Assembly: GCA_963556695.1 (NCBI GenBank)
Contig: CAUWAG010000006.1
Coordinates: 3,162,001 to 3,226,000 of the forward strand
Reading direction: 5' to 3'
DNA length: 64,000 nucleotides
Source: Anthostomella pinea
Lineage: Eukaryota > Ascomycota > Sordariomycetes > Xylariales > Xylariaceae
The position numbers were made by a program, and so were the translations under genes. The stretch's first letter is position 1, and the number at the start of each line of letters is the position of its first letter. Under the pieces are notes generated by a model. The model had not been told where the DNA came from, made no database searches, and saw nothing but the letters and a program-made list of their open reading frames with translations. This document shows positions 9,299-20,214 of this stretch, piece by piece.

Positions 9299-11734
9299 AT
9301 GTTATCCGCTGCAAGAGCGCAGAGGTCGTGCCCCCAATGCAGACTTCAGCTTCTCAGGTTATTCGAAAATGGGTTCACTGGCTTTCGTGCCGAATCGCGA
9401 CGGCTGTCTCGTCCAAGCGCTGAGAGTACCAGGACGATCCGAGTAAAAAGAAGCAGCTCACGACTTTTCTCGACCACAGTCCGCCGACTCCAAGATGTGC
9501 AACCCGAGCCTCAGTCTGAACCACATTCCGAAGCACCACCTCCCAAACCCGAGGATATTGAGTTGGCTGTACGACAGGCAAAGCACGCGTTTGGAGACAC
9601 CTTGCCGAAAGACTACTTGAACGACGAAGAATATAAGCTGTATGAGAGACTCTACGGGGCGCCTTTACGGGAAACACAACCAGAGGATGTTGGGATGCCT
9701 ATTCCTAGTGGTGGGCCCAGTGACTTTCCTCTCGGCCCCGACGAGAGAATACTTATACGGGAGACGGTCGATGGTCAGCTTGAGGAGGTAGTCTGCAAGA
9801 CCGAACAGCTGCCAACACCACCCCCGGAAGGTGCTGAAGGGGCCCTAGAGGTTTCTCCCGAAGACGTTGACAATCTGCAAGAACTGCCGTCGGAAGCTGG
9901 GCTAAGCTACATCAACGCTGTGGCCAAGAGCCAGCGCGAGTACAATGCCCTCTTGAAATTGCAAAAGGATTTTGAGAGCGCGAGTCTGCGCGCAGCGGAA
10001 GAGGAGGATATCGAAGAGGAAGAGCCGATAGAGGAGGAGGAAGAGCAAGAGGAGGAAGAGGAGGAGGAAGATGAAGGCGAGCCGGACGCCACATTCTGGA
10101 CCCAGTCTGACCGCGTTCACCCACACTCCAAGATAGGCCAGTGGAGGACGAACCCTACCTCACTTCATCTCCCGAAAGCCGAGTTTGTCGAACCGATTGC
10201 CAAGCTACTCGATAGGACCGACTTCAAGCATGTCAGGGATGCTGCAGAAAAGGCCTTTGGCGGCTCCAAGCTTCCACAGTCGGTCGCAACTCCGGCATCA
10301 AAGAGAAACGCGGCCCAAAACTCGATCCCCATGGAGGCGGGCCATCACAAAATGACAGAGATCGAGGCTGACGCCTACATTGCAACCAATCTTCCGGGCT
10401 CGTATGCGTCAGTCATGAGCATTCTGGTCGAGATTCGAAAACGCCTCGGATCTGGTTGGATGACGAACCTTCTGAACAGAGGCAATGGAGACGGGCCGCG
10501 GGTGCTTGACGTCGGTGCTGGAGGGGCCGGTGTAGCTGCGTGGCAAGAAGTACTGCAGGCTGAGTGGGAGCTTTCTCGTGGCCAGGGAAAAAAGTCGACA
10601 TTGGAGCCACCGGGCAAAAAGACGGTTGTGGTGGGCTCTGATCAGCTAAGACACCGCATCTCCCGATTCCTGCAGAACACAACATTTCTCCCTCGGTTGC
10701 CTGACTACCTGCACTCCGGTGGTCACCCCGACAAGTTGGACGGCAGTAAAAGTCCTATGCCCAGAAAGTCCTTCGATATCATCGTCGCGGCTCACCAGAT
10801 GATGCCACTAAAAGAGGGGTTCAAGCGCAAGGCGATGCTGGATAACTTATGGGAAATGCTGTCTCCGGAAGGGGGCATCCTGATCATCATGGAAAAGGGA
10901 CATCCTCGGGGCTTTGAAGCTGTGGCAGACGCCCGGTCGCGCCTAATCAACGAGTTTGTTGAAACACCTACCTCGGATCCTCGACCGGAGCCTATCGAAA
11001 CCGAGCAGAGGCGTGAGCGTGAGCAGGGTATGATTGTAGCGCCTTGCACCAACCACAAGGAATGCCCTATGTACCTGAAGCCTGGTCTGAGCTCCGGACG
11101 AAAGGACTTCTGTCACTTCAGCCAACGATTTATTCGTCCACCCTTCCTGCAGAGGGTCCTTGGGGCTACACACCGGAACCATGAGGACATCGACTTCAGC
11201 TTCGTCGCTGTGCAGCGAGGTGTGCATCGAGGCGCTGAGAAGACCACTGCACCTGTGCAGAATGGCGACATTACCAATGATGCATTCCTTGGATACGAAG
11301 ATGCCATGGAAGCGCCGAATCCGCTATCACTTCCCCGGAACATTCTGCCACCGTTGAAGCGGCGAGGTCACGTGACACTCGACCTATGCACGCCCGCTGG
11401 AACCATCGAGAGGTGGACGGTACCCAAGAGCTACAGCCGACAGGCTTACCACGACGCCCGCAAGGCTCGATGGGGCGACCTGTGGGCACTCGGAGCCAAG
11501 ACCAGAGTCGTCAGGCCCGTCCGGCTAGGACGAGGCGGCGCGGTGCCCAACGATGGTGGCGTGCGAGCCCGCGAAGCCGCACAAGGCAAGAAGCTGAGGG
11601 TTATCAACCTGAATGCTGATTCGTCCGGTATCTACAGCGCCAGCGAGAAGGTCAAAACACACGGTCCCCACGAAAGGAGAACCAGGGGTGGGAGGAAGTA
11701 CAAACCCAAGGATTTGTTGAAGGAGCTGGACTGA
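9299..11734 (+). CDS. RSM22: mitochondrial small-subunit assembly factor Rsm22
   Basis: Intronless, 811 aa. The N-terminus is Arg/Ser-rich and free of acids for about 60 residues, with SSSRLFSTTVRRLQ, a typical mitochondrial presequence. Residues 235-265 are an almost pure Glu/Asp tract. The Rsm22/METTL17 methyltransferase-like core starts near 300: YIATNLPGSYASVMSILVEI, then the SAM-loop block RVLDVGAGGAGVAAW at about 400. Cysteines Cys583, Cys589 and Cys605 in CTNHKECPMYL and DFCHFSQRF match the iron-sulfur site of METTL17; a fourth could be the Cys of LDLCTPAG near 700. Family members bind the mitochondrial small rRNA during assembly. The 811 residues are longer than yeast Rsm22 (628 aa), mainly through the acidic insert. 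Confidence 0.93.
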   Translation: MLSAARAQRSCPQCRLQLLRLFENGFTGFRAESRRLSRPSAESTRTIRVKRSSSRLFSTTVRRLQDVQPEPQSEPHSEAPPPKPEDIELAVRQAKHAFGDTLPKDYLNDEEYKLYERLYGAPLRETQPEDVGMPIPSGGPSDFPLGPDERILIRETVDGQLEEVVCKTEQLPTPPPEGAEGALEVSPEDVDNLQELPSEAGLSYINAVAKSQREYNALLKLQKDFESASLRAAEEEDIEEEEPIEEEEEQEEEEEEEDEGEPDATFWTQSDRVHPHSKIGQWRTNPTSLHLPKAEFVEPIAKLLDRTDFKHVRDAAEKAFGGSKLPQSVATPASKRNAAQNSIPMEAGHHKMTEIEADAYIATNLPGSYASVMSILVEIRKRLGSGWMTNLLNRGNGDGPRVLDVGAGGAGVAAWQEVLQAEWELSRGQGKKSTLEPPGKKTVVVGSDQLRHRISRFLQNTTFLPRLPDYLHSGGHPDKLDGSKSPMPRKSFDIIVAAHQMMPLKEGFKRKAMLDNLWEMLSPEGGILIIMEKGHPRGFEAVADARSRLINEFVETPTSDPRPEPIETEQRREREQGMIVAPCTNHKECPMYLKPGLSSGRKDFCHFSQRFIRPPFLQRVLGATHRNHEDIDFSFVAVQRGVHRGAEKTTAPVQNGDITNDAFLGYEDAMEAPNPLSLPRNILPPLKRRGHVTLDLCTPAGTIERWTVPKSYSRQAYHDARKARWGDLWALGAKTRVVRPVRLGRGGAVPNDGGVRAREAAQGKKLRVINLNADSSGIYSASEKVKTHGPHERRTRGGRKYKPKDLLKELD

Positions 11735-11924
11735 GATCTTGTATGTACGTACGAGCACTTGTATCATTTTGTATCATATGGTGACTGTATGAGAGCAGAT
11801 ACGACTAGTGTACGTTTAGCATAATAGGGGCCACGCAAGATACACTCAGCCCTCATACCCTGTCTCCGTGCGCGCCATGTTAGAACGGGAAGATCCAGAT
11901 CACGCGTCGAGATCTGGAAATACT

Positions 11925-11984
11925 GGAATAAGCAGGTAGGAATAAGCAGCTTTGGTTTGATACACCACTTCCAATGCTTATTCC
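11925..11984. repeat. 60-bp hairpin repeat, left copy
   Basis: Ends are the perfect 10-base inverted pair GGAATAAGCA and TGCTTATTCC. A second GGAATAAGCA lies at 11939. The inner part contains TTTGATACACCACTTCCA. A related element of identical length with the same ends sits at 14251-14310, on the other side of the FAD oxidase gene. It resembles a miniature inverted-repeat element. Confidence 0.75.
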
Positions 11985-12210
11985 ATGGTGCTTGTGCCTA
12001 ATCGATGAATGCATCGTTCAAACGTTTGCTGAAGCCCGGATTGTACTCAACGCAAGTCTTATCTCAACTCAAACAACAGGCAGCTGCTTGGAATAGTAAT
12101 TAGCATCTCACCCAGCATGAGCGGTTTTTCGAAGGGCAACCGAGTGGATCAAGGCTGCTTGTTCGAATGGCTTGCTTCATCTGGCAGGGACGTCAGAGGC
12201 GGACATTACC

Positions 12211-12340
12211 CTCCTGTAAGTGAAACTCGCTGCTTCCATTTTGCTCAATCAGCAACTGCAACTGCAACTGCAACTCCTGTAAGCGAGACTCGCGCCTTCC
12301 ACTTTCTCAACACCCTTCTGAAAGCGAAACTCGCAACTGC
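12211..12340. repeat. imperfect tandem repeat in the FAD oxidase leader
   Basis: Three diverged copies of a unit beginning CTCCTGTAAGTGAAACTCGC occur at 12211-12249, 12274-12311 and 12316-12340 (the last truncated). Between the first two lies (GCAACT)4 at 12252-12275. Confidence 0.7.
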
Positions 12341-12377
12341 ACTTCACCTAGCTGCAGTTCTGCCTTCACCCACTTAC

Positions 12378-12454
12378 CCATCCATCCATCCATCCATCCA
12401 TCCATCCATCCATCCATCCATCCATCCATCCATCCATCCATCCATCCATCCATC
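12378..12454. repeat. CCAT tetranucleotide microsatellite, about 19 units
   Basis: 77 uninterrupted bases of CCAT, with a further short run at 12481-12498. It lies about 90 bases before the FAD oxidase start codon, probably within the transcribed leader. Confidence 0.95.
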
Positions 12455-12542
12455 AACATCACCGCTTACCCACCCAATATTCATCCATCCATCCATCGAC
12501 TCGAACTCACCCACCCGACCAGACACCAACAACACCACCACA

Positions 12543-14243
12543 ATGGCCGGATCTTCAGACCAGCTCCACGGCACGCTCCGCGGGACCCTAGCCCACCACC
12601 AAGTCCCTGCCTTCTTCCCAGAAGATGTCGAGTACACGGAGCTCGTCAAGCCGTACAACCTCTTGTATCCTTACAAGCCTGCGGTCATCTGCGTGCCCGA
12701 TAACACCCACCAAGTCGGCTTTGCCGTACGCAGTGCCGCAAATCTTGGCTTCAAGGTCCAGGCGCGCAGTGGAGGACATAGTTATGGGGGTTATAGCTTG
12801 GGGGGCAGAGACGACAGCATGGTTGTTTGTCTACGCCATTTTCAAGACGTGGAATTGACTGATGATATTGCAAGAGTGGGCGCGGGGGCGAGGATTGGAC
12901 TGCTGGCGGAGAAGTTGTATACGCTGGGCCGGAGGGCTGTTCCGCACGGCACTGAGAAGACGTGAGTTTTCCCTGTCTTTTTCCGCTGCCCTTTTGTGCC
13001 TCTTATCTGGGGCAATGGCTGATTGTGGAATAGAGTCGGTGTAGGGGGGCACTTCTCCCACGGCGGATACGGATACCAGTCTCGAGCTTGGGGGCTTGCG
13101 CTTGATACCATCGTGGCTATGGATGTGGTACTGGCGGATGGTGAAATGATCCACGTTACGGCGGCTGAGCGTCCGGATCTCTTCTATGTGAGTTGGCTGA
13201 GCACTCGGTGCCCTTGTTAACAATCACTGATTCACAAGACGCAGGCATGCAGAGGTGCTGCTGACTCTTTTGGTATCATCGTGTGCTTCTACCTGAAGAC
13301 AGTGCCGGCGCCTGAGAGCGTTATCGTCTTCCGCTACAATATCCCGGACCTGGTTCCAAACGTCACGGACGCCGTCAGTGCCGTGCTCTATATTCAGGCT
13401 ATGGCGCGGCGAAAAGATTTTGTTACGCCTGACATCTCCTTTGGACTGGTCATTCGGGACGGCGTTCTCCAACTGCAGGGGGTTTACTTGGGAGATGACA
13501 TGGACAAACTACTAAACGTGAGGAAACATTCTTTATCCTTCGGAGTCCAAGGCTGACAGACTTCTCGTAGGTGACTTCGATATTACTCCAAACCGTTCCC
13601 GAAGAAAACATGACGGCGGAGGTTCTGTCCCTTGGCTGGCTGGAGTCGGTGAACTGGTTCTCGAGCCAGCCGAATGATCCATCTGAAGGGTCGTTCGATA
13701 CTTTTGTGGGTCCTTACTATTATTGCCTCTGTCAAATTCAACCTTACTGATCGTTGATCTTAGTATGCCTCAAGCGCGGTGGTATCCGAACACAAGCCCC
13801 TTGATGAGCGATTGCTCACAGGGTTCTTTGAGGAAATCAACAGCCACAAGCTGGACCCGTCGCAGTCGTGGTACTCGATTATCAACCTCCACGGTGGTCC
13901 CGGATCCAAGATTAACGAGGTCCCATCACACGCTTCGGCCTATGCGCACCGCGACAACTTATGGGTGGTCCAGAATGTGGGCTGTTCCCTCTCGCATCAA
14001 CCTCCGTTGTATCTCCACACGATCAATTTCATCAACCGCTTGACGGCTCGCCTCGAGCCGGTGGGGGCTGAGCCCAACTACCTCTGTCCCTCTGCTACTC
14101 GGGACGATGCTCATAGGCTTCACTATGGTATCTTGGCTACAGCGGGACTGAAGGTCATCAAGGACAAGGTTGATAGGGGTAATGTTTTCTGGAACCCTCA
14201 CTCGATTCGCGCTGTCAAGTTCACGCAATTAGGTATGCAGTAA
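12543..14243 (+). CDS. BBE/GOOX-type FAD-linked oxidoreductase
   Basis: Five exons (12543-12961, 13034-13187, 13245-13517, 13571-13705, 13764-14243) give 486 aa. The FAD_binding_4 domain covers residues 40-215: [14 protein letters not shown] with His79, the residue that covalently holds FAD, and [17 protein letters not shown]. The BBE C-terminal piece [18 protein letters not shown] closes the protein. In glucooligosaccharide oxidases a second link is made by the Cys of HGTC just before the glycine-rich loop; here the text is HGTEKT, Glu138, so only single attachment is expected. There is no N-terminal hydrophobic signal, unlike secreted GOOX. Relatives oxidise sugars, alkaloids or polyketide intermediates; substrate here is unknown. 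It is bracketed by the two hairpin repeats. Confidence 0.88.
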
Positions 14244-14250
14244 GCATGCA

Positions 14251-14310
14251 GGAATAAGCAGGTCTGACTTAATACACAACTTTCCACTCTTATGACAGTG
14301 TGCTTATTCC
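14251..14310. repeat. 60-bp hairpin repeat, right copy
   Basis: Begins 8 bases after the FAD oxidase stop codon. Ends GGAATAAGCA and TGCTTATTCC are a perfect 10-base inverted pair, as in the left copy. The inner CTTAATACACAACTTTCCA aligns with the left copy's TTTGATACACCACTTCCA. It may lie in the 3' UTR and form a stem-loop there. Confidence 0.75.
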
Positions 14311-15374
14311 AATTATAAATGATATATATGCTGTTCTTTGCTGAGCTGGTGGTGAAAACCCTGGTGCATCAGCTGTATCACCTGTTTAGGGATCTGTTTC
14401 TGTGGTCGTCCGTCAGTCATCGGCCGTGGCGACGGCGACAGCACATTTCTGCGCGATCATGGCACAGAGCTCGTGGATGCTGTTCTCGCCCAGCATCTCG
14501 AACACGCTCATGTCGATGTCGCACTGCCCAAACACCCACGTGCGGACTCCCACTGCCACGAGCCAGCCTACGCCGTAGGAGTTCGTGCTGTACTATGGTG
14601 CCCATGCTGCGTGGTGACTGGAAGTCACCGAGCAGCAGGTTCAATCCAATTAGCCATACCTATCTGATGCCTATACCAGACTGCTTGTCCCGGTTCTGTG
14701 AATACCTGCAGATACACTTCGATAGCCTCCCTAGCAGCACTGACTGTTTACTAGGTACCTTCAATGGTTGTTAAAACTTCCGGGGGTTCAGTGTGGGAAT
14801 CACTGACGCCTAGAGCTTCCACTATAACGAAACACCTGGTTTGTCCTCGATCTGAGTCTTTTAGGGCTTATATTGGAATAAAAGCCTGGTGAATCACGAG
14901 AATGACCCGTCGGAGGACCCGATCCTTTCTCTCGGTGTTTGACATGACGGACGAATCCTTGGTACTATGATTCACAGTATCACGGCGGAAATTGAACAAA
15001 GAAGGACCTGTATCGTCACCGCTCATCGTGCGACTCACGGCCCGGTACTCGAGTGCGGGGTTACTGGAGGTGACACACACATGGCTGGCACAACAGACGA
15101 TATCTCCACGCTTGGTAGTGCTTGAAATACATAAGAGTCCAGCATGTCTCCTCTTTAGTGTCCTCGTCAAGTGCGCTTCATCCATCAGCGAGGGCCGCTT
15201 GCTACCAACATATCACTGAACAGATCCAGCCTTCCCTCATTTGGACATCAATTGTAGTTGCTATTGCCCTGTTACGTCCTCCTCGAGCCCATACGTTGCT
15301 TCCAAGGAGCCCCCTTCCCCTGGAACGAATCACGATACCCACTCTCACACGACGAATCTCCATCACGGTCGGCC
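14311..15374. other. intergenic, no supported gene
   Basis: Short frames (14319-14774 plus, 14868-15185 minus) lack codon bias or domains. Confidence 0.45.
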
Positions 15375-15959
15375 ATGCCGAAGCTTCGTTCCTCTGGGTG
15401 TGGTGGCGGTAGTGGTGGCAGAAAACAGCGTGGAGGTGTCGGCAGACAGGATGACGAGAGCAGCTATGATGGCAGCAAGAGAGAAGACCGCGCTCCAAGC
15501 GTCGAAGGCGACTCTTCGTCCACCCACCACCACCAGTCCCACTCCCACTCCCATCGTAAGTCGAAGAACCCACACAAGCAACAGCGAGGTCCGGCCGGTC
15601 CCCTACCTGTCCCGAGACACCCGCCCATAACGTTCGGAACGTACAACGGTGCAAAGCATGACGTACTCGGAGGTCCGTCAGGCGCCGCGCAGTGGGCCAT
15701 GGTCCCGTACGAAAGCAATAAGGAGATGGCGTATTCGGCATGCGACGAGCTGATACCCTTTGGAGGGCCTTTCGGCGGCAGTTTGAGCCCACCCCCGGGT
15801 TCCGACCAGCCGTATTCCAAGGCTTTCAGCTCTTTTCGGATCGCCTACAGGTACGAATACGAGAAGAAGCTGCCCGAGGGCGCGATGGCCGATAAGGAGA
15901 TGACCGAGCAGCTTAAGAGGCTTCAGGAGAAAAAGAAGCGGATGGGTAGAAGGGACTAA
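15375..15959 (+). CDS. hypothetical protein, 194 aa, His/Ser-rich N-terminus
   Basis: Starts MPKLRSSGCGGGSGG. Residues 1-75 are disordered-looking: Gly/Ser/Arg, then a HHHQSHSHSHRKS histidine run. Residues 80-160 look structured, with ITFGTYNGAKHDVLGG, MVPYESNKEMAYSACDEL and FSSFRIAYRYEYEKK. The end is a charged coil, EMTEQLKRLQEKKKRMG. An in-frame ATG at 15258 exists, but the added residues read as leader. No family is recognised and there is no signal peptide or membrane segment. Function unknown. Confidence 0.6.
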   Translation: MPKLRSSGCGGGSGGRKQRGGVGRQDDESSYDGSKREDRAPSVEGDSSSTHHHQSHSHSHRKSKNPHKQQRGPAGPLPVPRHPPITFGTYNGAKHDVLGGPSGAAQWAMVPYESNKEMAYSACDELIPFGGPFGGSLSPPPGSDQPYSKAFSSFRIAYRYEYEKKLPEGAMADKEMTEQLKRLQEKKKRMGRRD

Positions 15960-17922
15960 ACCTGCTTTTCCCTGAGGGTCTGGATTTGGGGGTGGGAGGA
16001 TGGCATGGACTATGCGGCTATGTCGGAGTCGGCTTCACTCTGGCATGTCTGACTACCACCGCTGTGGTACAGTGCTACTCTTGAACGGAAACCGATAATA
16101 AAGATGTGACAAGGGGAGAAGTGGGAAATTGCGGAAGGAGACCGGGAAAGGGAGAAAAGAGGGAGAGAAGATGGATGCGGATATTGCAGGGACTGTTCCA
16201 CCAAGCCTCGAGAACGGAGAAGTTCAACACGCCAGCGTTCGGCCGGGGTGCTCTCCGGCACTACCTTCTGTCTTGGCACTCCGGCATGTTCTCAGACTTT
16301 CTTAAACCAAAAATAACTGTTTGGCAACTGAAATGCACAGTATGGCATGTATCCTCGTAACTAGGCTGGTATCATACGGCCTCAGCTACCTTTTACTACT
16401 GATGGCTATTACTATGTCTGCTTTGAACTCACGAAGGCTCGACCCCTTGAGATTCATCAGTTCGAACATACGGGCAAAACGGAAGTTGGTTCCAGAGTAA
16501 AAATAGCGAGCACGCTTCCTACGAGAAAGCTGCGTATCTCTTCCCCCTTCGCAGTCCGTGGCGAGTAAAGCACTGTCGCACTGAAAAGAGCACCTACCTT
16601 CTCCCCCTTGCCTTACGCGTCCGTCATACGCGCGCATGGGCCCACGCCGCCTCCAAAAGCACATGCAGGCGGCCCGGGACAGCATGTCGCACAAAAACAG
16701 GGGCCCCTTTACTGGATGTACGGATATATTTCGGGTCGTATTCTGATTACAACACAACAACACGTCAGTTTTGAGACAGCCTCCTGTTTGCCACGCTCAG
16801 CTACGGCTTGTGGCCTCCCGTAAGTGGACCCCGTGCGAGCCCACGCCATGTGGGAGGCCTACCACAGCATCGTTGTTACGGGCTCCGTAAGCCTTAAGAG
16901 TGGAGAGTGTGATATCAGCTGCGCTGAATGTATCTATTACACATGTCCAATTTGCAAGTCGAGCAGGGAGTATATAACTGTCTACCAGCACACTAGAATG
17001 CAAGGTTATGAGGCGAACCCTTTGTATCTAGTAACCTCTAGTGACGCCCGAGACAAGAGAGGGCATTTGGTTATGAGTCGAAATGGGCTCCGTGACGAGC
17101 TGCTGATCCTCGTCAGAGATTTGTGCACCTTGGAGAGACGGCGTTCCTGAGTTCAAGACGGGAGTGACGGCAGTGCCGCCGTCCGGCGCCCGCCTGCATC
17201 ACCGTGGAGACCGGCCGTGCTCGGGACCCAGAACCCAGGTTCTCTCAGCACAACACCGAGCAGGGACCAATGGATACAAACCAACCTACTGGCGAATTTC
17301 GATCTGTCCCCGCGGCAGAGCGTCAAAGTTTTGCCCAAAGTCGTATGAAGATACATTGAGGTTGTTGTGCCGTCGGAGTATTCGAAGGGTGCCTGAACCC
17401 CTATCTGAACCATGTGAAGAAAACACATGTCAGAAGGGACGAAATTATAGGAATCACATGCGTTGCTACTGGTTCCTGGAGGCTACCTCGCCAATACCGG
17501 AACAATGTAGCACAGGGTCATGCAACGCTCCTCGCTCAGAACGACTTACAGCACGTTCACTGGATTATAAATGTTTGATGGCCTTCCACCTTGCTGTCTC
17601 CAGGCGAACGGCTTGCTTCAAGACCCAATTGAACCGTCGATCACCTATTGCGTGCTTTCTCTGCATGAACGCTGCTACCAGGTACTAGTGACGTAGCTGT
17701 TCCTGTTACTGAGAGGCCAAATAGAAGAGAAGCAGCGGAGTTACGGGCTATTGATTTTGGGGCAGTTGAGTAGTATAAGAGATGGGAGTTCCAAGCATGC
17801 TAAAGCCATGGTCTTTATTAGTTTCAGACTCACTTTTCGAGGTGATTTCACGAAATAGGCTTTTATTCATGGATCTAACCTGCCTCCTCTACTGTACATA
17901 TTGCCCCTCATACACAATAGCA
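15960..17922. other. gene-poor stretch of about 2 kb
   Basis: Several short frames (16386-16763 minus, 16824-17150 plus, 17164-17688 plus) without domains or a believable splice pattern. The last 150 bases belong to the MFS gene's leader. An imperfect inverted pair TGTGGCCTCCC / GGGAGGCCTACCACA lies at about 16808 and 16851. I see nothing else. Confidence 0.4.
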
Positions 17923-19625
17923 ATGGCTGAGATTCGCCCCCATAGCCCGCCTGACAGTATGGCGACGAGTACGACTACTACATCCGACGAGATCGAACTC
18001 ACGAAGCCCAAGGCCTGCCTAGCCGCGCGCAACACCTCGAAGGACTGGACGCGTGAAGAAGATCCCCAAACCCCTTTACCCCTGAACCCCGAGCCAGTCA
18101 GAGCCTTCGCGGCGAAGTGGCGCTCCTACCTGATCATAGCCAACCTCTCATCCATCAACTTCCTCGGCAACGTCTCGACGGGCCTCATCATGACATGCAT
18201 CCCAAAAATGGCCATCGACCTCTCCATCCCAGCACAGACGTACTATTGGCCGCTCTCCGTCTACGGCCTCACCAGCGGCGCCAGCCTGCTCGTCGCCGGC
18301 GCCGTGGCCGACGTCGTGGGCTCCAAGCGCGTATTCCTGACGGGCAACGTCCTGCAGGCCGTCTTCACGCTCGGCTGCGGCCTGGCGCGCACCAATGCCC
18401 AACTATCCACGTTCCGCGCCCTGCATGGCGTCGCCGTGGCCCTATGCCTCCCGACGTCCGTCGGGCTCCTCACTAGCGCCGTGGCGCCCGGCCGCCGCCG
18501 CAACATCGGGTTCGCGTGCACGGGCGTGGGCCAGTCGCTGGGGTTCTCGTTCGGCCTGGTGCTGGGTGGCGTCTCGGTCGACACGGCCGGGTGGCGCGTG
18601 GGCTGGTACGCCGTCGCCGCCACTCTGCTCGCCCTCGCGCCCGTCGGCATATACGTCCTTCCCACCGACACTCTGGCGCGGGCGCCGAGCTTGCACGCGC
18701 TGCGGACGCGGGTCGATTGGGTCGGCGCGCTGATCATATCTGGTTCCCTGACTATGCTGGCGTACGTCCTGCTCCAGCTTTCCGAGTCGGAGGACTCGGT
18801 CTACCTCCCTTGTAACATCGCGTTGCTGGTCGGCAGTCTGGCTCTGATGCCTGCGTTTGGGTGGTGGATGAGCATGGCTGCGCGGTGTGGACGTCCTGTG
18901 CTCATCCCCAATGGTCTCTGGCGACGTCTGCCCTTCGCCAGCGTCTGTCTGATGGTGCTGCTGTCATATGCCGTCATGCAGACGATGCAGCTATTCTGCA
19001 CCTTGTTCTTCCAGAGTGTGCAGGGGCTGGACGCGCTGCAGTCGTCTGTGCGATTGCTGCCGTCGTTTATCGTCGGGTCTGTCATTGACTTTTCGACCGG
19101 CATGTTCATCCATCGGGTCTCGCCCGCTTACCTGGTCTTTGCATCGTCCCTGCTGTGTGCCGGGGGGTCGGTGCTGATGGCACTCGCGGACCAGGAGTGG
19201 CCGTACTGGTATGCCGCGTTTCCGGCTCAGATTTTGCAACCGGTAAGCCTCAACCCTCTATATGGAAATAAAGGAGAGATGAGCTGCTTGCTAAGTCTCA
19301 TGTTCGGTAGATGTCTGCAGATGTACTCTTCTGCGTAGGCCTGGTCATCGTCAGCGAGCTGTTCCCCGACGACACGCAGTCTCTTGCCGGCGCCGTCTTC
19401 AACATGGCAGGGCAGTTCGGCACGTCCATCGGGCTGGCGCTCATGGGTGTCGTTGCCGATAGTGTCACGCGAAGGTCTCGGCATGCGGATAAGGAGAGTC
19501 CGGAAGCGTTGGGAGAGGGGTATAGGGCTGCCTTCTGGACTGCAATGGGCTGGATGCTGCTGGTGTGCCTCATTGCTCTGGTAGGCTTGAAGGGGGTTCG
19601 GAGAGTTGGACTCGGACTTGGATGA
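17923..19625 (+). CDS. MFS transporter, DHA2 (14-TM) drug:H+ antiporter type
   Basis: Two exons, 17923-19242 and 19311-19625, 544 aa. A 65-residue hydrophilic N-terminus precedes the membrane part. The loop between helices 2 and 3 carries the MFS motif as VAGAVADVVGSKRVF, and helix 5 has the Gly-rich GFSFGLVLGGVSVDTAGWR, the antiporter-type motif C region. Hydrophobic segments number about 14 overall, as in DHA2. The closing segment reads LVIVSELFPDDTQSLAGAVFN, common in this subfamily. Family members export drugs, toxins or boron, or move amino acids; the substrate here cannot be told. Upstream in-frame ATGs from 17782 exist but give no homology-like sequence. Nothing nearby looks like a biosynthetic cluster that it would serve. 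Confidence 0.87.
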
Positions 19626-20214
19626 GCTTGAGGAGGAAAGACCATTCAACTACACAGAGCGCTTGCTCGTGATGGTGCTGCTGGCGCCGCCTGCTTGGAG
19701 ACGATCTCTGTAGACTGCAGGGGTTCTGGAATCATAGACTGTGTGTCTCATGACCTTCACGATTACTATGGCGGCCTGGTAATCGACATACATTCTGTAC
19801 TTTACCTTCACATGTTACCTTCTGTTCGTTAAATTCCGGCTCGACTCCTTTCGAGGTGTTTCCTACCGCTTGGGAAGGGTGAACAACGTGAAGCTCACAT
19901 CTCTATGGTCATGAGTCCCGAATAACGGTGTGCCTCCCAAGCAGGGGTGGAGTATCAACATCGCGCACACCAGATATGTGAGAGAGCAGCTGACACGCGC
20001 GGAGTCTGCATCACCGGTTTGTGCAAATTTGCCCAGAGAGACGATCCGAGTTGAGAAAGGGAGGGCCACTACTGTGGTTGGGCACGAGTGGTCAAGTTGA
20101 GGCAGTGACTCAGTCCGGCAGTATCCCGTATATAGGCCTGCATAAAAACCTGACTCTCCATCCATTAGGAAGAAGATGCATCTCAGCATCGAATGGCCAG
20201 TCAACAAGTTCCAC
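19626..20214. other. intergenic before tRNA-Ala
   Basis: 589 bases; MFS 3' UTR and tRNA upstream flank. No gene seen. Confidence 0.5.

Noticed and set aside
12117..12542. N-terminal extension of the FAD oxidase through the CCAT repeat (Ile-His-Pro-Ser runs)
   Set aside because: The extension is only translated microsatellite and repeat; the family-like sequence begins at 12543.
17164..17688. 174-aa plus frame before the MFS gene
   Set aside because: Cys/Arg-rich with no pattern and poor codon bias.
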